Counted from the stretch's first letter, positions 8,808 to 18,264 are shown. The stretch is DNA of 64,000 bases from Bacillus sp. es.036 (GCF_002563635.1 NZ_PDIZ01000001.1:2666001-2730000), one strand, 5' to 3'. The notes: a model not told the origin generated them from the letters alone. Made by a program: numbers and translations.

Positions 8808-9629
8808 ATGAATCGATTACAAAATAAAACAGCAGTGATCACAGGAGCTGCGACTGGCATAGGACAAGCAACAGTCGAACTTTTCGCAAAAGAAGGTGCA
8901 ACCGTATTATGTGCGGACGTGAATACGGAAGAAATGAACAAAACAGCTGATAAGCTGAATAGTGACGGCGGTAACGTAAAAACCTACCATGTTGACGTTT
9001 CAAGTGAGGATAGCGTGACAAGCTTCGCTAACAAAGTGAAAGAAGAATATGGCACGATCGATGTACTCTTTAATAACGCAGGAGTGGATCAGGAAGGCGG
9101 TAAAGTACACGAATATCCGGTTGAATTGTTTGATCGTATTATTTCTGTTGATCTACGCGGTACATTCTTAACAAGCAAATACTTACTACCGCTAATGATG
9201 GATAATGGCGGTTCAATTATTAACACGTCATCGATGTCAGGTCGAGCGGCTGACCTTGATCGTTCAGGCTATAATGCGGCTAAAGGCGGAATTACGAACT
9301 TTACGAAAGCCATGGCAATCGACTATGCAAGACAGGGAATTCGTGTGAACTCGCTCTCTCCTGGTACGATTGAAACGCCTTTAATCGATGAACTTGCAGG
9401 TACAAAAGAAGAAGAAATGGGTCAGAAATTTAGAGATGCCAACAAGTGGATTACACCGCTTGGAAGACTTGGACGTCCTGATGAAATGGCAAAGGTTGCT
9501 CTTTTCTTAGCATCAGACGATAGCTCGTATGTAACAGGTGAAGATATTACAGCCGATGGCGGCATTATGGCGTATACTTGGCCAGGTAAAATGCTTATTG
9601 ATGAGCAGTGGAAAAAGGAAACGGAATAA
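8808..9629 (+). CDS. SDR family NAD(P)-dependent dehydrogenase
   Basis: A 273-residue classical short-chain dehydrogenase/reductase. Cofactor motif TGAATGIG is at residues 12-19, NNAG near residue 87, and the catalytic Ser/Tyr/Lys set as NTSSMSG and YNAAK around residues 140-162; the ADV after the second strand hints at NAD(H) preference. The C-terminal part SYVTGEDITADGGIMAYTWP resembles the YxbG/glucose-dehydrogenase-like group, but the substrate is unknown. CAGGAGG precedes ATG 8808. It is monocistronic, opposite in strand to the sugar cluster beside it, and shares a terminator with it; a functional link is possible but unproven. Confidence 0.88.
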   Translation: MNRLQNKTAVITGAATGIGQATVELFAKEGATVLCADVNTEEMNKTADKLNSDGGNVKTYHVDVSSEDSVTSFANKVKEEYGTIDVLFNNAGVDQEGGKVHEYPVELFDRIISVDLRGTFLTSKYLLPLMMDNGGSIINTSSMSGRAADLDRSGYNAAKGGITNFTKAMAIDYARQGIRVNSLSPGTIETPLIDELAGTKEEEMGQKFRDANKWITPLGRLGRPDEMAKVALFLASDDSSYVTGEDITADGGIMAYTWPGKMLIDEQWKKETE

Positions 9630-9635
9630 GTGAGC

Positions 9636-9668
9636 AAAACCCCGATGCTGGTTGCATCGGGGTTTCTT
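9636..9668. terminator. bidirectional terminator between SDR gene and sugar cluster
   Basis: AAAACCCCGATGC and GCATCGGGGTTT pair around a 5-base loop; it serves two convergent units. Confidence 0.92.
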
Positions 9669-9673
9669 TGTAG

Positions 9674-10642
9674 TTAAGCCCACCACATCTCCGTTGGCTG
9701 TTCAACAATTAAGACAGACTGAAGGTTCTTAACCGCCGTTTGGAACCCTTCGTTAATCGACATGAGCGGATCTTCGTGTTCAATGCTAACCACATGGTCA
9801 TAGCCATATGTGCGGAGTGCACTCATCATATGGGACCATTCTTGATTGCTATGTCCACAGCCGACAGAACGGAACGTCCATGCGCGCGTTTTCACATCGC
9901 CATAAGGCTGCATGTCCGTTAAGCCGTGCATATTCACATTATCCTGATCAATATACGTATCTTTCGCATGGAAATGATGGATCGCATTTTCTTTCCCAAG
10001 AATTTTAATCGCTGCGACTGGATCGATTCCCTGCCACCACATATGACTTGGATCAAGGTTTGCACCAACAGCATCGCACGTTAACTCACGAAGCTTGAGC
10101 ATTGTGTATGGCGTATGAACAAGAAAACCGCCGTGAAGTTCAAGACCAATTTTCACATTATGATCCTTCGCGAATTGCCCCCACTCTTTCCAATAAGGCA
10201 CTAGCTTTTCTTCCCACTGCCACTTCAATATATCTGAGTACTCAGCTGGCCATGGCGTAACAGGCCAGTTTGGGTTTTTCGCGTCTTCACTATCTCCAGG
10301 CGTTCCCGAGAATGTATTCACAACTGGAACGTTCATGGCTGATGCTAATTTCACAGTCTTAACGAACGTATCATGGCACTCCTTAGCAAATTTCTTATCA
10401 GGGGAAATCGGATTTCCGTGACAGCTAAACGCACTAATCTCAAGTCCTCTTGAATGAACTTTATCAAGATATTCCGAGCGCTTTTCTTCACTTTCGAGCA
10501 ATTCATCTAGATTGCAATGCGCATCACCTGGATAGCCCCCCGTACCAATTTCGACCGCTTTCAGTCCAGACGCTTTTGCATGATCGAGCATTTCTTCAAA
10601 TGACTTATCTGAGAATAGAACGGTAAATACTCCTAGTTTCAT
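9674..10642 (-). CDS. sugar phosphate isomerase/epimerase-like TIM-barrel protein
   Basis: A 322-residue xylose-isomerase-like (AP endonuclease 2) TIM barrel. Likely metal ligands are the Glu of GLELHGG, Asp/His of NLDPSHMWW, His of HHFHAKDT and Glu of VSIEHEDP. Such proteins isomerise, epimerise or dehydrate sugars and keto-sugars, and in ThuA/Gfo-Idh-MocA clusters they are thought to act on keto-sugar intermediates. It is the last gene of the leftward cluster, 21 bases after a Gfo/Idh/MocA gene, with GAGGAGTG before the ATG. Exact reaction not determinable. Confidence 0.85.
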   Translation of the reverse strand: MKLGVFTVLFSDKSFEEMLDHAKASGLKAVEIGTGGYPGDAHCNLDELLESEEKRSEYLDKVHSRGLEISAFSCHGNPISPDKKFAKECHDTFVKTVKLASAMNVPVVNTFSGTPGDSEDAKNPNWPVTPWPAEYSDILKWQWEEKLVPYWKEWGQFAKDHNVKIGLELHGGFLVHTPYTMLKLRELTCDAVGANLDPSHMWWQGIDPVAAIKILGKENAIHHFHAKDTYIDQDNVNMHGLTDMQPYGDVKTRAWTFRSVGCGHSNQEWSHMMSALRTYGYDHVVSIEHEDPLMSINEGFQTAVKNLQSVLIVEQPTEMWWA

Positions 10643-10663
10643 AGGATCACTCCTCTTAAGTTA

Positions 10664-11704
10664 TTAATCAAGTCGAATGCTTCTACCAGTGGAACAGCTT
10701 TCATAGATCGCTTCAATTACTTGTGAGACGCGTCTCGCTTCTTCTGATTTCACGATCGGTTGTTCGAGGCCAAGGCAGCTGTTAACGAAGTTTGCTGCTT
10801 GAGGCAATCCTGGATCTTCATTTCCAGGTGTCCACTGGCTACTCGTGTTTAATAGCATGCCGTGCTGTGCTTTATTTAATTGAAATGGAAAGACATCAAT
10901 TCCTCCATCGCTTCCAGAAATACTCACCGCTTCTTTGTCCTCTGCAATGTTAGCGGACCAAGATGTTTCAAAAAGCATGGAGACGTTGTTATCAAAGCGA
11001 ATGTATGCTGTTACATGATCATCTACATTAAATGTTTCATGATCAAACGTCCCCCACTGATTTACTTGCTGAGGCGTTTTGCTAAGACGATTATAGGTAG
11101 TGCCAGTCACTTCAACCGGTTTCGCATTCCCCATCAACCACATGCTTAAATCGAGGAAGTGACAGCCATAGTCAATTAAACTTCCACCGCCCTGAAGCTG
11201 TTTATTCGTAAACACGCCCCATCCTGGTACTTTTCGACGACGGAGAGCTTGTACTCTTGCGACCATTGGATCACCGATTTCATTCTCTTGAATGAGTTGA
11301 CGTGCGGCACGCGGTTCTTTCATAAACCGATAATGATACGCAATTGATAAAATTTTGCCAGACGTTTTCTCAGCTGCAATCATACGATCACATTCTTCTA
11401 CAGTCATGGCCATGGGTTTCTCACAGAGAACATGAACACCTGCAATAAGAGCCTGTTCAGCAAGGTCAGCATGAAATTTATTCGGTGTGCAAATCGTTAC
11501 AGCATCTACTTCTTTAAATAGGGCTTGAACGTCATCATAGACATTCGGAATCGCAAACACGAGAGCTGCTTGCTTCGCTTTCTCATAATCGACATCATAA
11601 ACACCAAACAACTCTACTTGTTCAGAGAGCTGTTGGTACGCTGGGATATGGCGGGACTGAGCGATGCCGCCAGACCCGATAATCCCCATACGTAATTTAT
11701 TCAC
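10664..11704 (-). CDS. Gfo/Idh/MocA family oxidoreductase (first of two)
   Basis: A 346-residue NAD(P)-dependent sugar oxidoreductase. The Rossmann motif GIIGSGGIAQSRH is at residues 8-20, the family motif CEKPMA near residue 94, and a Lys/His catalytic region near YGCHFLDLSMWLMG. Members oxidise hydroxyls on sugars, inositols or glycosides, often at C3. The start is GTG behind AGGTGATC, four bases after the preceding gene, so translation is probably coupled. It is paired with a second, only distantly similar member. Confidence 0.88.
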   Translation of the reverse strand: MNKLRMGIIGSGGIAQSRHIPAYQQLSEQVELFGVYDVDYEKAKQAALVFAIPNVYDDVQALFKEVDAVTICTPNKFHADLAEQALIAGVHVLCEKPMAMTVEECDRMIAAEKTSGKILSIAYHYRFMKEPRAARQLIQENEIGDPMVARVQALRRRKVPGWGVFTNKQLQGGGSLIDYGCHFLDLSMWLMGNAKPVEVTGTTYNRLSKTPQQVNQWGTFDHETFNVDDHVTAYIRFDNNVSMLFETSWSANIAEDKEAVSISGSDGGIDVFPFQLNKAQHGMLLNTSSQWTPGNEDPGLPQAANFVNSCLGLEQPIVKSEEARRVSQVIEAIYESCSTGRSIRLD

Positions 11705-11708
11705 TTGA

Positions 11709-12737
11709 TCACCTCAGGTTAATGATTTGCTTCGTTTCATTTGATTCTAGTGCTGCGAGAACAACTTGTAACGAGTTCATTCCTTCTGTACCGCTAACAG
11801 GAACTTCTTTGTCTTCTAGAATACTGTCTACAAATTGATCGATAACCTTGGAACTCGATTGACCGCCACGATCATTCGTTTGAATGCCGCCAAGTTCATA
11901 TTTCACGACTTCACCTGTCTGATACTGAACAACAAGTGAATTCACTGGATCGTCTTCAAGTCTTAGGATTGCTTTCTCAGCATAGATAATCGTTGAATTA
12001 TCCTCACTTGCTGTGTAAGCCCAGCTTGCAGCTAGCGTTCCAATAATACCGCTCTCAGACTTTAAGATGCAGACTGCATTATCATCAACAGTCGCAAACT
12101 CCTTCGCGCTTGTTTCAACAAATGAACCGACTTCTACAATTTCTTCATTTAACAAATAGCGAATAAGGTCTGTCTTATGAACACCAAGATCTCCCATTGC
12201 TCCAATAAATGCTTTATCCTTCTCAAAGAACCAGCTCTCTTTGCCATCTACGCTCCACCCTTCAGGTCCAGGATGGCCAAAAGCGGTTCGGAAGCTATAC
12301 ATTTTGCCGATTTCACCGCTGGCTAATATCTCCCTTGCTTTGGCATGAGACGGGACGAATCGTTGATTGTGCGCAATCATTAACTTCTTCCCACTCGTGC
12401 TAGCCGCTTCGATCATCTCTTTTGCATCTGCCCGTGACGTTGCCATTGGTTTTTCGCAAAGAACATGCTTTCCTGCTTTTAATGCAGCAATAGAAACCGG
12501 GGCATGCAGGTAGTTTGGCGTACAAACGCTTACTGCATCAACCTCACTATTTTGAAGCAACTCCTCATAGCTTTCATAGGATTTCGCACCATAAAGGACG
12601 GCCGTTTCATCCGCTCTTGATTTAACAATGTCACATACCGCAACAATTTTTATTTGTGTATTTGCTGCGTATTCTGGTAAATGACGGTGTTTCGCAATAC
12701 TCCCACATCCGATAACACCAATTTTTAATTCATTCAT
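11709..12737 (-). CDS. Gfo/Idh/MocA family oxidoreductase (second)
   Basis: A 342-residue NAD(P)-dependent oxidoreductase with Rossmann motif GVIGCGSIAKHRH at residues 7-19, CEKPMATSRADAK near residue 93, and GAMGDLGVHKTDLIRYLL near residue 180 supplying the usual Asp-x3-His. It differs from the neighbour enough to suggest a separate step or substrate rather than a recent duplication. GAGGAG precedes the ATG; the gene lies 24 bases after thuA and runs straight into the next Gfo gene. Confidence 0.88.
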   Translation of the reverse strand: MNELKIGVIGCGSIAKHRHLPEYAANTQIKIVAVCDIVKSRADETAVLYGAKSYESYEELLQNSEVDAVSVCTPNYLHAPVSIAALKAGKHVLCEKPMATSRADAKEMIEAASTSGKKLMIAHNQRFVPSHAKAREILASGEIGKMYSFRTAFGHPGPEGWSVDGKESWFFEKDKAFIGAMGDLGVHKTDLIRYLLNEEIVEVGSFVETSAKEFATVDDNAVCILKSESGIIGTLAASWAYTASEDNSTIIYAEKAILRLEDDPVNSLVVQYQTGEVVKYELGGIQTNDRGGQSSSKVIDQFVDSILEDKEVPVSGTEGMNSLQVVLAALESNETKQIINLR

Positions 12738-12761
12738 GGTTTCTCCTCCTCAATTCATTTC

Positions 12762-13481
12762 TTATTTAGACGCTATAGTTTCAAGCGGTTCTGCATTTCC
12801 ATAGACTGGCTTTGGAAGCGTTGTAGGCTTGGCCCAGGCAACCGCATTTTTCATGACGCGTTGAATATCTTTGTGGTAATAGGTTGGGTACGTTTCGTGC
12901 CCTGGTCTGAAATAGAAAACCTTTCCTTGACCTCGCTTATATGTACAGCCACTTCTGAAGACCTCTCCTCCTTCAAACCAGCTTACAAACACAAGCTCAT
13001 CAGGTGCGGGGATATCGAAATGCTCGCCATACATTTCTTCTCGCTCAATCTCAATTTTCTCCCCAAGTCCTTCTGCGATCGGATGCGTTGGATCGACAAT
13101 CCACATTCTTTCTTTCTCATCTGCTTCACGCCATTTCAAATCACAGCCGGTTCCCATCAATTTCTTGAAAATTTTCGAAAAGTGACCGGAATGAAGCACG
13201 ATAAGTCCCATGCCATCTAGAACACGCTTATGAACGCGATTCACGATTTCATCTGATACTTCTTCATGAGCGATATGACCCCACCAGAGAAGAACGTCGG
13301 TGTTGTTTAGCACCTCTTCAGATAAGCCATGTTCAGGCTCGTCCAAAGTTGCTGTTTTTACATCAAAATCCTCTTTGAGAAATTCTGCAATCGCACCGTG
13401 AATTCCGTTTGGATACACGCTTCTTACTTCTTCACTGCTCTGTTCATGACGATTTTCATTCCATACAGTAACGTTAAGCAT
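12762..13481 (-). CDS. thuA: ThuA-like domain protein
   Basis: A 239-residue protein of the ThuA (trehalose utilization) family, a glutamine-amidotransferase-like fold. Visible features are [11 protein letters not shown] at the start, [14 protein letters not shown] near residue 62, [13 protein letters not shown] near residue 93 and [16 protein letters not shown] near residue 186. ThuA proteins occur beside Gfo/Idh/MocA enzymes (ThuB) in rhizobial 3-ketotrehalose formation. The gene starts at ATG behind AGGAGTGG, 21 bases after the permease gene. Use of the symbol reflects the family, not a proven substrate. Confidence 0.85.
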   Translation of the reverse strand: MLNVTVWNENRHEQSSEEVRSVYPNGIHGAIAEFLKEDFDVKTATLDEPEHGLSEEVLNNTDVLLWWGHIAHEEVSDEIVNRVHKRVLDGMGLIVLHSGHFSKIFKKLMGTGCDLKWREADEKERMWIVDPTHPIAEGLGEKIEIEREEMYGEHFDIPAPDELVFVSWFEGGEVFRSGCTYKRGQGKVFYFRPGHETYPTYYHKDIQRVMKNAVAWAKPTTLPKPVYGNAEPLETIASK

Positions 13482-13502
13482 TCAAATCCACTCCTATTTT
13501 AT

Positions 13503-14330
13503 CTATTCTTTTACTGAACCTGATGTTAAACCTGACACAATTCTTCTTTGGAAAATCAGTACCATAATGACAAGCGGCACCGTTACAACAACTGTCGCTG
13601 CAGAAATCTCGCCCCATGGGATCGTATACTGTCCCTGGAAAAGCGCAATTCCGACTGGTACGGTTTTAAACTTATCTGCCGTGTTAATCGTAAGAGCAAA
13701 CAAGAACTCATTCCATGCGGCAATAAAGACTAGAATAGCTGTGGTAAAAATACCTGGCACGGCAAGTGGCATGATCACTTTCCAATACGTTTGCCATAAT
13801 GAAGCGCCATCTATTTTCGCTGCTTCTTCAAGATCGAACGGAATTTTGCGGAAGAACGTAACGAGAAGCCAGATCGATAAAGGTAGCGTGATCGTCGTGT
13901 ACGGGATAATTAGCCCAAGATAACTATTTGTAAGTCCTAAGTTCTTTAGAAAAATGTAGATTGGTGAAATCGTCGCCACTTGTGGAAACATGGATACAGA
14001 TAAGACAATTCCCAATATAATCGGTTTCCCTTTAAAATTCAGCCGCGCGATGGAGTACGCCGCGAATGAGGCAACTAGCACGGTGTAAACAGTTGTGATC
14101 GTCGCAACAACGGTACTATTCCAAAGATAGCGAGGAAACGGATAGTCTACGAAAACGGATACATAGTTTTGTAGAGTAGGGTTATTCGTAAACGGATTGA
14201 ACGCTTTTTCACCAAAGAGCTCTGTTAGCGGTTTAATCGAACTTGCGAGCATCCATAAGAACGGAAACATGACAACAAAGACAAACACAACTAGGAAAAC
14301 GTAAAACATCGGTCCCGCTTTCTTATTCAT
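13503..14330 (-). CDS. sugar ABC transporter permease (MalG-like)
   Basis: A 275-residue inner-membrane permease with six predicted spans and the cytoplasmic EAA loop EEAAKIDGASLWQTYWKVIMPL (begins EEAAKIDGASLW) that contacts the ATPase. This is the second permease of a carbohydrate-uptake (CUT1) importer whose lipoprotein receptor is encoded two genes upstream. No ATP-binding gene is in the cluster; Bacillus CUT1 importers commonly share an ATPase of the MsmX type encoded elsewhere. A GGAGGG site precedes the ATG. Confidence 0.92.
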   Translation of the reverse strand: MNKKAGPMFYVFLVVFVFVVMFPFLWMLASSIKPLTELFGEKAFNPFTNNPTLQNYVSVFVDYPFPRYLWNSTVVATITTVYTVLVASFAAYSIARLNFKGKPIILGIVLSVSMFPQVATISPIYIFLKNLGLTNSYLGLIIPYTTITLPLSIWLLVTFFRKIPFDLEEAAKIDGASLWQTYWKVIMPLAVPGIFTTAILVFIAAWNEFLFALTINTADKFKTVPVGIALFQGQYTIPWGEISAATVVVTVPLVIMVLIFQRRIVSGLTSGSVKE

Positions 14331-14366
14331 CTGGCTGGCCCTCCTTCTTCATGATAAAATACATTC

Positions 14367-15713
14367 TCATTTCTTTCCAGTTCCGTCGTTTATTAATTCA
14401 GCACCAAGTAATTTAATAAAGATTCCAGAGATGATGGCAACACAGATGAACACAACAACTGAAATTGCTGAACCTTCACCAAAATTAGTCTGAGTAAACA
14501 TCAACGTATAAGCGAGCATTGAGATCGTTTCGGTTGAGTTCGCTGGACCTCCACCAGTTAATACGTAAATTAAGTCAAACACACGGAACGCATCTAGCGT
14601 TCGGAATAAGAGAGCAACGAGAAGACTTGTTTTCAAAAGTGGTAAGGTAATTGTTACGAACTGTTTCCACTTGTTCGCTCCATCAATCGATGCCGCTTCA
14701 TAAAGAGAAGATGGAATCGTTTGCAGACCAGCTAGTAGTAGCAATGCCATATAAGGTGTCGTTTTCCATACATCAGCAAAGATAACAGAGAACATGGCAC
14801 CAGTATCAGTTGTAAGAAGCATGGCCATGCGATCAATTAAACCAACATCTTCAAACAGCTTCGCTACGATACCGTTTTGACCATCATAAAGGAACTTCCA
14901 CATGAGGGCTGCAACAGCTGTTGGAATTGCCCATGGGATTAGGATACTTGCTCGAATCAATCCTCGCCCTAAGAAAGCTTTGTTAATAAGGAGGGCAATA
15001 GCTAGACCAAGAATGAGCTCAGCTAGAACAGAAATAAATGTAAACACAGTCGTGTTCCAAAGAGACTTCCACATCCGCTGATCAGTTAAATTGTCTTTGT
15101 AATGTTCAAATCCAATGAAGTTCGGTTCAACAACAATTTCAGTTAGTGCGGATGATAAACCAACAATCTTATCGCCTTTTTCCAAACTTCCATTTTCATT
15201 GATCGTCATTAAATCATTATTGATTGCTTTAACGGAAGACGTAAAATCCTCTGCTACGCTTTCATCAATTTCAACGTACTTCATATCGTCAGGAATATTT
15301 TCAAACTTGTCTAGCTTTTCATTAATCACATCATAATTTTCTGCTGCTTGCGGGTTTTCTTTAATACTGGCATCGAGATTTTCTAATGTTGTTTTCATCT
15401 CGGTCAGCTCTTCACTTGAATTTCCATTATCAATTTCAGAGTTAATTGCCCCGACTAGGAAGGGATAGTTTTGCAAATAGCGGTCCAGGTCAATTTGATA
15501 ATCGAGATGGACTTCTGATTTTGTCGGTTCATTGAGACGAAGGTCGAAAAGACTAAAATAAAATGACTGGAAAACTGGCCAAATAGAAATCGCTAGAATT
15601 AGGATCAGTGCTGGGGCAAGAAGTAAATAACCGACAACCGCATCGTTTTTTTTCTTCTTTTTGGGCTGTTTCTCCACTTTAATAGGCTCTTTTGGATCGA
15701 TATCTGTTTGCAT
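14367..15713 (-). CDS. sugar ABC transporter permease (MalF-like) with large extracytoplasmic insertion
   Basis: A 448-residue CUT1 permease, about 150 residues longer than usual. Residues 25-55 form the first span; residues about 61-196 are a hydrophilic, acidic, probably helical insertion between spans 1 and 2; then the usual core follows (NFIGFEHYKD, spans, EAASIDGANKWKQFVTITLP). Enteric MalF has a comparable extra loop (P2) that touches the binding protein, but this one shows no obvious sequence match. The N-terminus is strongly basic. GAGAGGAG precedes the ATG. The gene is 153 bases downstream of the receptor gene. Confidence 0.9.
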   Translation of the reverse strand: MQTDIDPKEPIKVEKQPKKKKKNDAVVGYLLLAPALILILAISIWPVFQSFYFSLFDLRLNEPTKSEVHLDYQIDLDRYLQNYPFLVGAINSEIDNGNSSEELTEMKTTLENLDASIKENPQAAENYDVINEKLDKFENIPDDMKYVEIDESVAEDFTSSVKAINNDLMTINENGSLEKGDKIVGLSSALTEIVVEPNFIGFEHYKDNLTDQRMWKSLWNTTVFTFISVLAELILGLAIALLINKAFLGRGLIRASILIPWAIPTAVAALMWKFLYDGQNGIVAKLFEDVGLIDRMAMLLTTDTGAMFSVIFADVWKTTPYMALLLLAGLQTIPSSLYEAASIDGANKWKQFVTITLPLLKTSLLVALLFRTLDAFRVFDLIYVLTGGGPANSTETISMLAYTLMFTQTNFGEGSAISVVVFICVAIISGIFIKLLGAELINDGTGKK

Positions 15714-15830
15714 ACCAACGCTCCTCTCTTTAAGAAAAAGGTGTCTTATTGTTCCGTTACATTGCTAGACACCGCTTTTGATAATTCAAATTTTCTTATA
15801 GCCCTTTTCTCCAAAGTATGTAGGAAAGAC

Positions 15831-15855
15831 ATTAGCCTTCGTGTGGAAGGCTAAT
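15831..15855 (-). other. intercistronic hairpin after sugar-binding protein gene
   Basis: ATTAGCCTTC and GAAGGCTAAT form a perfect 10-bp stem with a 5-base loop, 11 bases after the receptor gene stop. The T tract is weak, so it looks like an mRNA 3'-end stabiliser or partial terminator that would raise receptor over permease expression. Confidence 0.6.
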
Positions 15856-15866
15856 GAACTTTTCTA

Positions 15867-17183
15867 TTATTTTTCTAGCTTTTCATTCATCTCTTTTTCC
15901 ATCGCAGCTGCTGCTTCTTCAGGAGTTTCTTCTCCAGCAATTGCTTTAGAAATGTGAATTTGAATAATTTCAGAGATTTCAGGGTAGTTTGGAGCTACAG
16001 GACGGGAAACAGCTGCTTCAAGTGCTGTTTGGAATCCTTCTTCTCCAAAGAATGGGTTCGCTTCGATAATTTCTTCATCTTCAAAAAGAGCTGGTAGCGT
16101 TGGAGCATGAGAGCCTTCAATCGCATCAATCTTCTGTCCTTCTTCACCAGTCATAAACTTCAAGAACTCCCACGCTTCTTGAGGGTGTTCAGAGAAATTA
16201 TTGATGGCTGCCATCCAACCGCCTAGCGCTGATGCTGATCCTGCATCACCTTCAGGAAGTGGAGCGACTTCAACATTTCCTACAATTTTTGACTGTTCTT
16301 CATCATTTGCTAGAGAGTACTGATATGGCCAGTTACGAATAAACGGAGACTGTCCTTCAATAAAAGCAGTGTGAGATTCTACTTCAGTGAACGTATTGAT
16401 GTTACCTGGAACAAAATCAGAGTTTGCGATTTCAACCATTTTTGAAATACCTTTGATTGCTTCAGGGCTATTGATGACAACTTCTCCATTCTCATCAATA
16501 AATGCACCACCGTAAGATCCGACAAACTCAACTGCGTTTGTCACGAGACCTTCATATTGCTTCGCTTGCATGAGGTAACCAAACTTCGTACCGTCTTCAC
16601 CTTTTAGCTCAGAAGCTTGAGTCATCAAGTCATCCCACGTTTTTGGTGCTTCAGATACTAAGTCAGAGCGGTAGAAAAGCATTCCAGTATCAATGAATTT
16701 CGGCATTGCCCACTGCTTACCATTAAATGTTGCAGCTGTTACCGGCCCCTGGTTGTAGTCATCCATGTTGATGCCGTCTTTTTCAATAAAACGGTCTAGA
16801 GGAAGAACATATCCTGCTTGAGCAAATTCTGCAGGCCAGATCACATCGATATCAAACACATCGATTTCAGATGATTCAGCGTTCAGCATTGTAACATATG
16901 CGTCATGCTGCGCTCCCGTATCCGTTGGCATTTCGCGGAATTCAATTTCAATATTAGGGTTTTGCTTTTCGAATTCCTCAACCATAACGTCGGTTGCACC
17001 TGTTGCATCTTTACCACGAGCATAAACGAGCGTTACTTTTTCTTCGTCACCTGAACTCGCATTTTCATCACTAGAATTGTTGCTAGTATTACTTGAAGAA
17101 TTATTTGAAGAACTACATGCTGAAAGAACAAGGATAAGGGCCAAAACGATAAAAAGTAGTTTACTATTCTTCACTATTCGCAT
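15867..17183 (-). CDS. sugar-binding lipoprotein of the ABC importer
   Basis: A 438-residue extracellular solute-binding protein, family 1. It has a lipoprotein signal peptide with lipobox LSAC (Cys at residue 23), a Ser/Asn-rich linker, and the mature fold with FWPAEFAQAG-like regions and GGWMAAINNFSEHPQEAWEF near residue 325. It delivers a carbohydrate to the two downstream permeases. Ligand unknown; the gene context suggests a glycoside or disaccharide. A GGGGG site precedes the ATG. Upstream are a LacI-type operator and a cre site. Confidence 0.92.
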   Translation of the reverse strand: MRIVKNSKLLFIVLALILVLSACSSSNNSSSNTSNNSSDENASSGDEEKVTLVYARGKDATGATDVMVEEFEKQNPNIEIEFREMPTDTGAQHDAYVTMLNAESSEIDVFDIDVIWPAEFAQAGYVLPLDRFIEKDGINMDDYNQGPVTAATFNGKQWAMPKFIDTGMLFYRSDLVSEAPKTWDDLMTQASELKGEDGTKFGYLMQAKQYEGLVTNAVEFVGSYGGAFIDENGEVVINSPEAIKGISKMVEIANSDFVPGNINTFTEVESHTAFIEGQSPFIRNWPYQYSLANDEEQSKIVGNVEVAPLPEGDAGSASALGGWMAAINNFSEHPQEAWEFLKFMTGEEGQKIDAIEGSHAPTLPALFEDEEIIEANPFFGEEGFQTALEAAVSRPVAPNYPEISEIIQIHISKAIAGEETPEEAAAAMEKEMNEKLEK

Positions 17184-17208
17184 AATACGAAATCCCCCTT
17201 AAGTTTTG

Positions 17209-17242
17209 TTGAAATCGATACCAATTTTGAAATCGATTTCAA
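17209..17242. promoter_or_regulatory. LacI-family operators upstream of the receptor gene
   Basis: TTGAAATCGATTTCAA (17227-17242) is a perfect 16-bp palindrome, and a partial copy TTGAAATCGATACC lies at 17209-17222. The same GAAATCGATT core occurs upstream of the LacI gene, so the neighbouring repressor is the likely binder. Confidence 0.75.
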
Positions 17243-17249
17243 TACAAAA

Positions 17250-17263
17250 AGATAGCGCTTACA
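17250..17263 (-). promoter_or_regulatory. CcpA cre site of the sugar operon
   Basis: On the minus strand TGTAAGCGCTATCT fits the cre consensus TGWAARCGYTWNCW at every position. Placed just upstream of the LacI operators, it should give glucose repression of the transport genes. Confidence 0.7.
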
Positions 17264-17274
17264 TAAATGGCAAG

Positions 17275-18264
17275 TTAAGTCGACTTTCGAATAACAAGCG
17301 ATAACGGTAGCTCCATTACACTTTGTCTAACGCGTTCACGCTTTCCTTTTAAACAATCAATAAAAATAGTCATCGCTCGACTACCAATCTCGGCACCTGG
17401 TTGATAAATTGTCGTTAGCTCTGGTTCAATCATACTTGCAATTGGTTGATCATCAAATCCGAGAATCGCCATATCTCCCGGAACATCTAGCCCATTTCGC
17501 TTCGCTTCCTTCACCATTGCAGCTGCTACTTCGTCTCCACCAGTAAAAATGGCCGTTGGTCGTTCTGTTAACGTTAGAATTTGGTTAAATGTTTTTACAC
17601 CGTCTTCCATCGTATATGTATCATGGAAGATCCATTCTGATTTCACTTCAAGACCAGCTTCATCCACTGCTTGAAAGAATCCTTTGCGGCGATCATTGGA
17701 TAGTCCACTTGTTGATCCCATGCAGTAAGCGAGTCGCTGATGCCCTCGTTCAATCAGATGCTTTGTCCCTAAATAACTCCCCTGAACTTGATTCAATCGA
17801 ACCATCGGTACTGTCGCATCGTGATGATACTCGTTGCATAGAATAATCGGTCCATGAGCGGTATATGGCTGAATTTGCTCCCAATCATTTTCTATTGAAG
17901 TGAAGATCACACCATCAACCTGCTTCGTTTGCAAGAGATTGAGGAATTCAAGTTCCTTCTTCTTACTTGATTTTGTCTGACAAATAATAAGCTGAAAGCC
18001 ATTTTCCTCTGCAACTTTCTCAATGCCATCTAATATCAACGTGAAGAAGGGATTGGTTAACCTCGGGATCAAAACCGCTACAAGATTTGTTCTACGATTG
18101 CGCAGATTTCGAGCAGACGTGTTTGGAAAATAGCCGAGTTCCTTCATCGCCTCATGAACTAATTGACGCTTGTCTTTGGATACGTGCGGATAATCATTAA
18201 TGACACGTGACACAGTCGCTCGTGATAATCCAGTATAGTCTGCGACGTCAGCAATTGTTGCCAT
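17275..18264 (-). CDS. LacI family transcriptional regulator
   Basis: A 329-residue repressor. N-terminal helix-turn-helix and hinge: MATIADVADYTGLSRATVSR, then KELGYFPNTSARNLR at about residues 45-60. The rest is a periplasmic-binding-like sensor domain that would bind a sugar or sugar derivative. The ATG at 18264 follows an AGAGGAGG site and gives the canonical start; longer in-frame extensions upstream contain an operator and are not coding. It lies inside the cluster it probably controls and likely regulates itself through the palindrome at 18306-18335. Confidence 0.93.
   Translation of the reverse strand: MATIADVADYTGLSRATVSRVINDYPHVSKDKRQLVHEAMKELGYFPNTSARNLRNRRTNLVAVLIPRLTNPFFTLILDGIEKVAEENGFQLIICQTKSSKKKELEFLNLLQTKQVDGVIFTSIENDWEQIQPYTAHGPIILCNEYHHDATVPMVRLNQVQGSYLGTKHLIERGHQRLAYCMGSTSGLSNDRRKGFFQAVDEAGLEVKSEWIFHDTYTMEDGVKTFNQILTLTERPTAIFTGGDEVAAAMVKEAKRNGLDVPGDMAILGFDDQPIASMIEPELTTIYQPGAEIGSRAMTIFIDCLKGKRERVRQSVMELPLSLVIRKST

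Noticed and set aside
8597-8941. Minus-strand 114-codon frame over the SDR start
   Set aside because: Antisense to the SDR N-terminus and overlaps the better-supported gene at 8425-8619.
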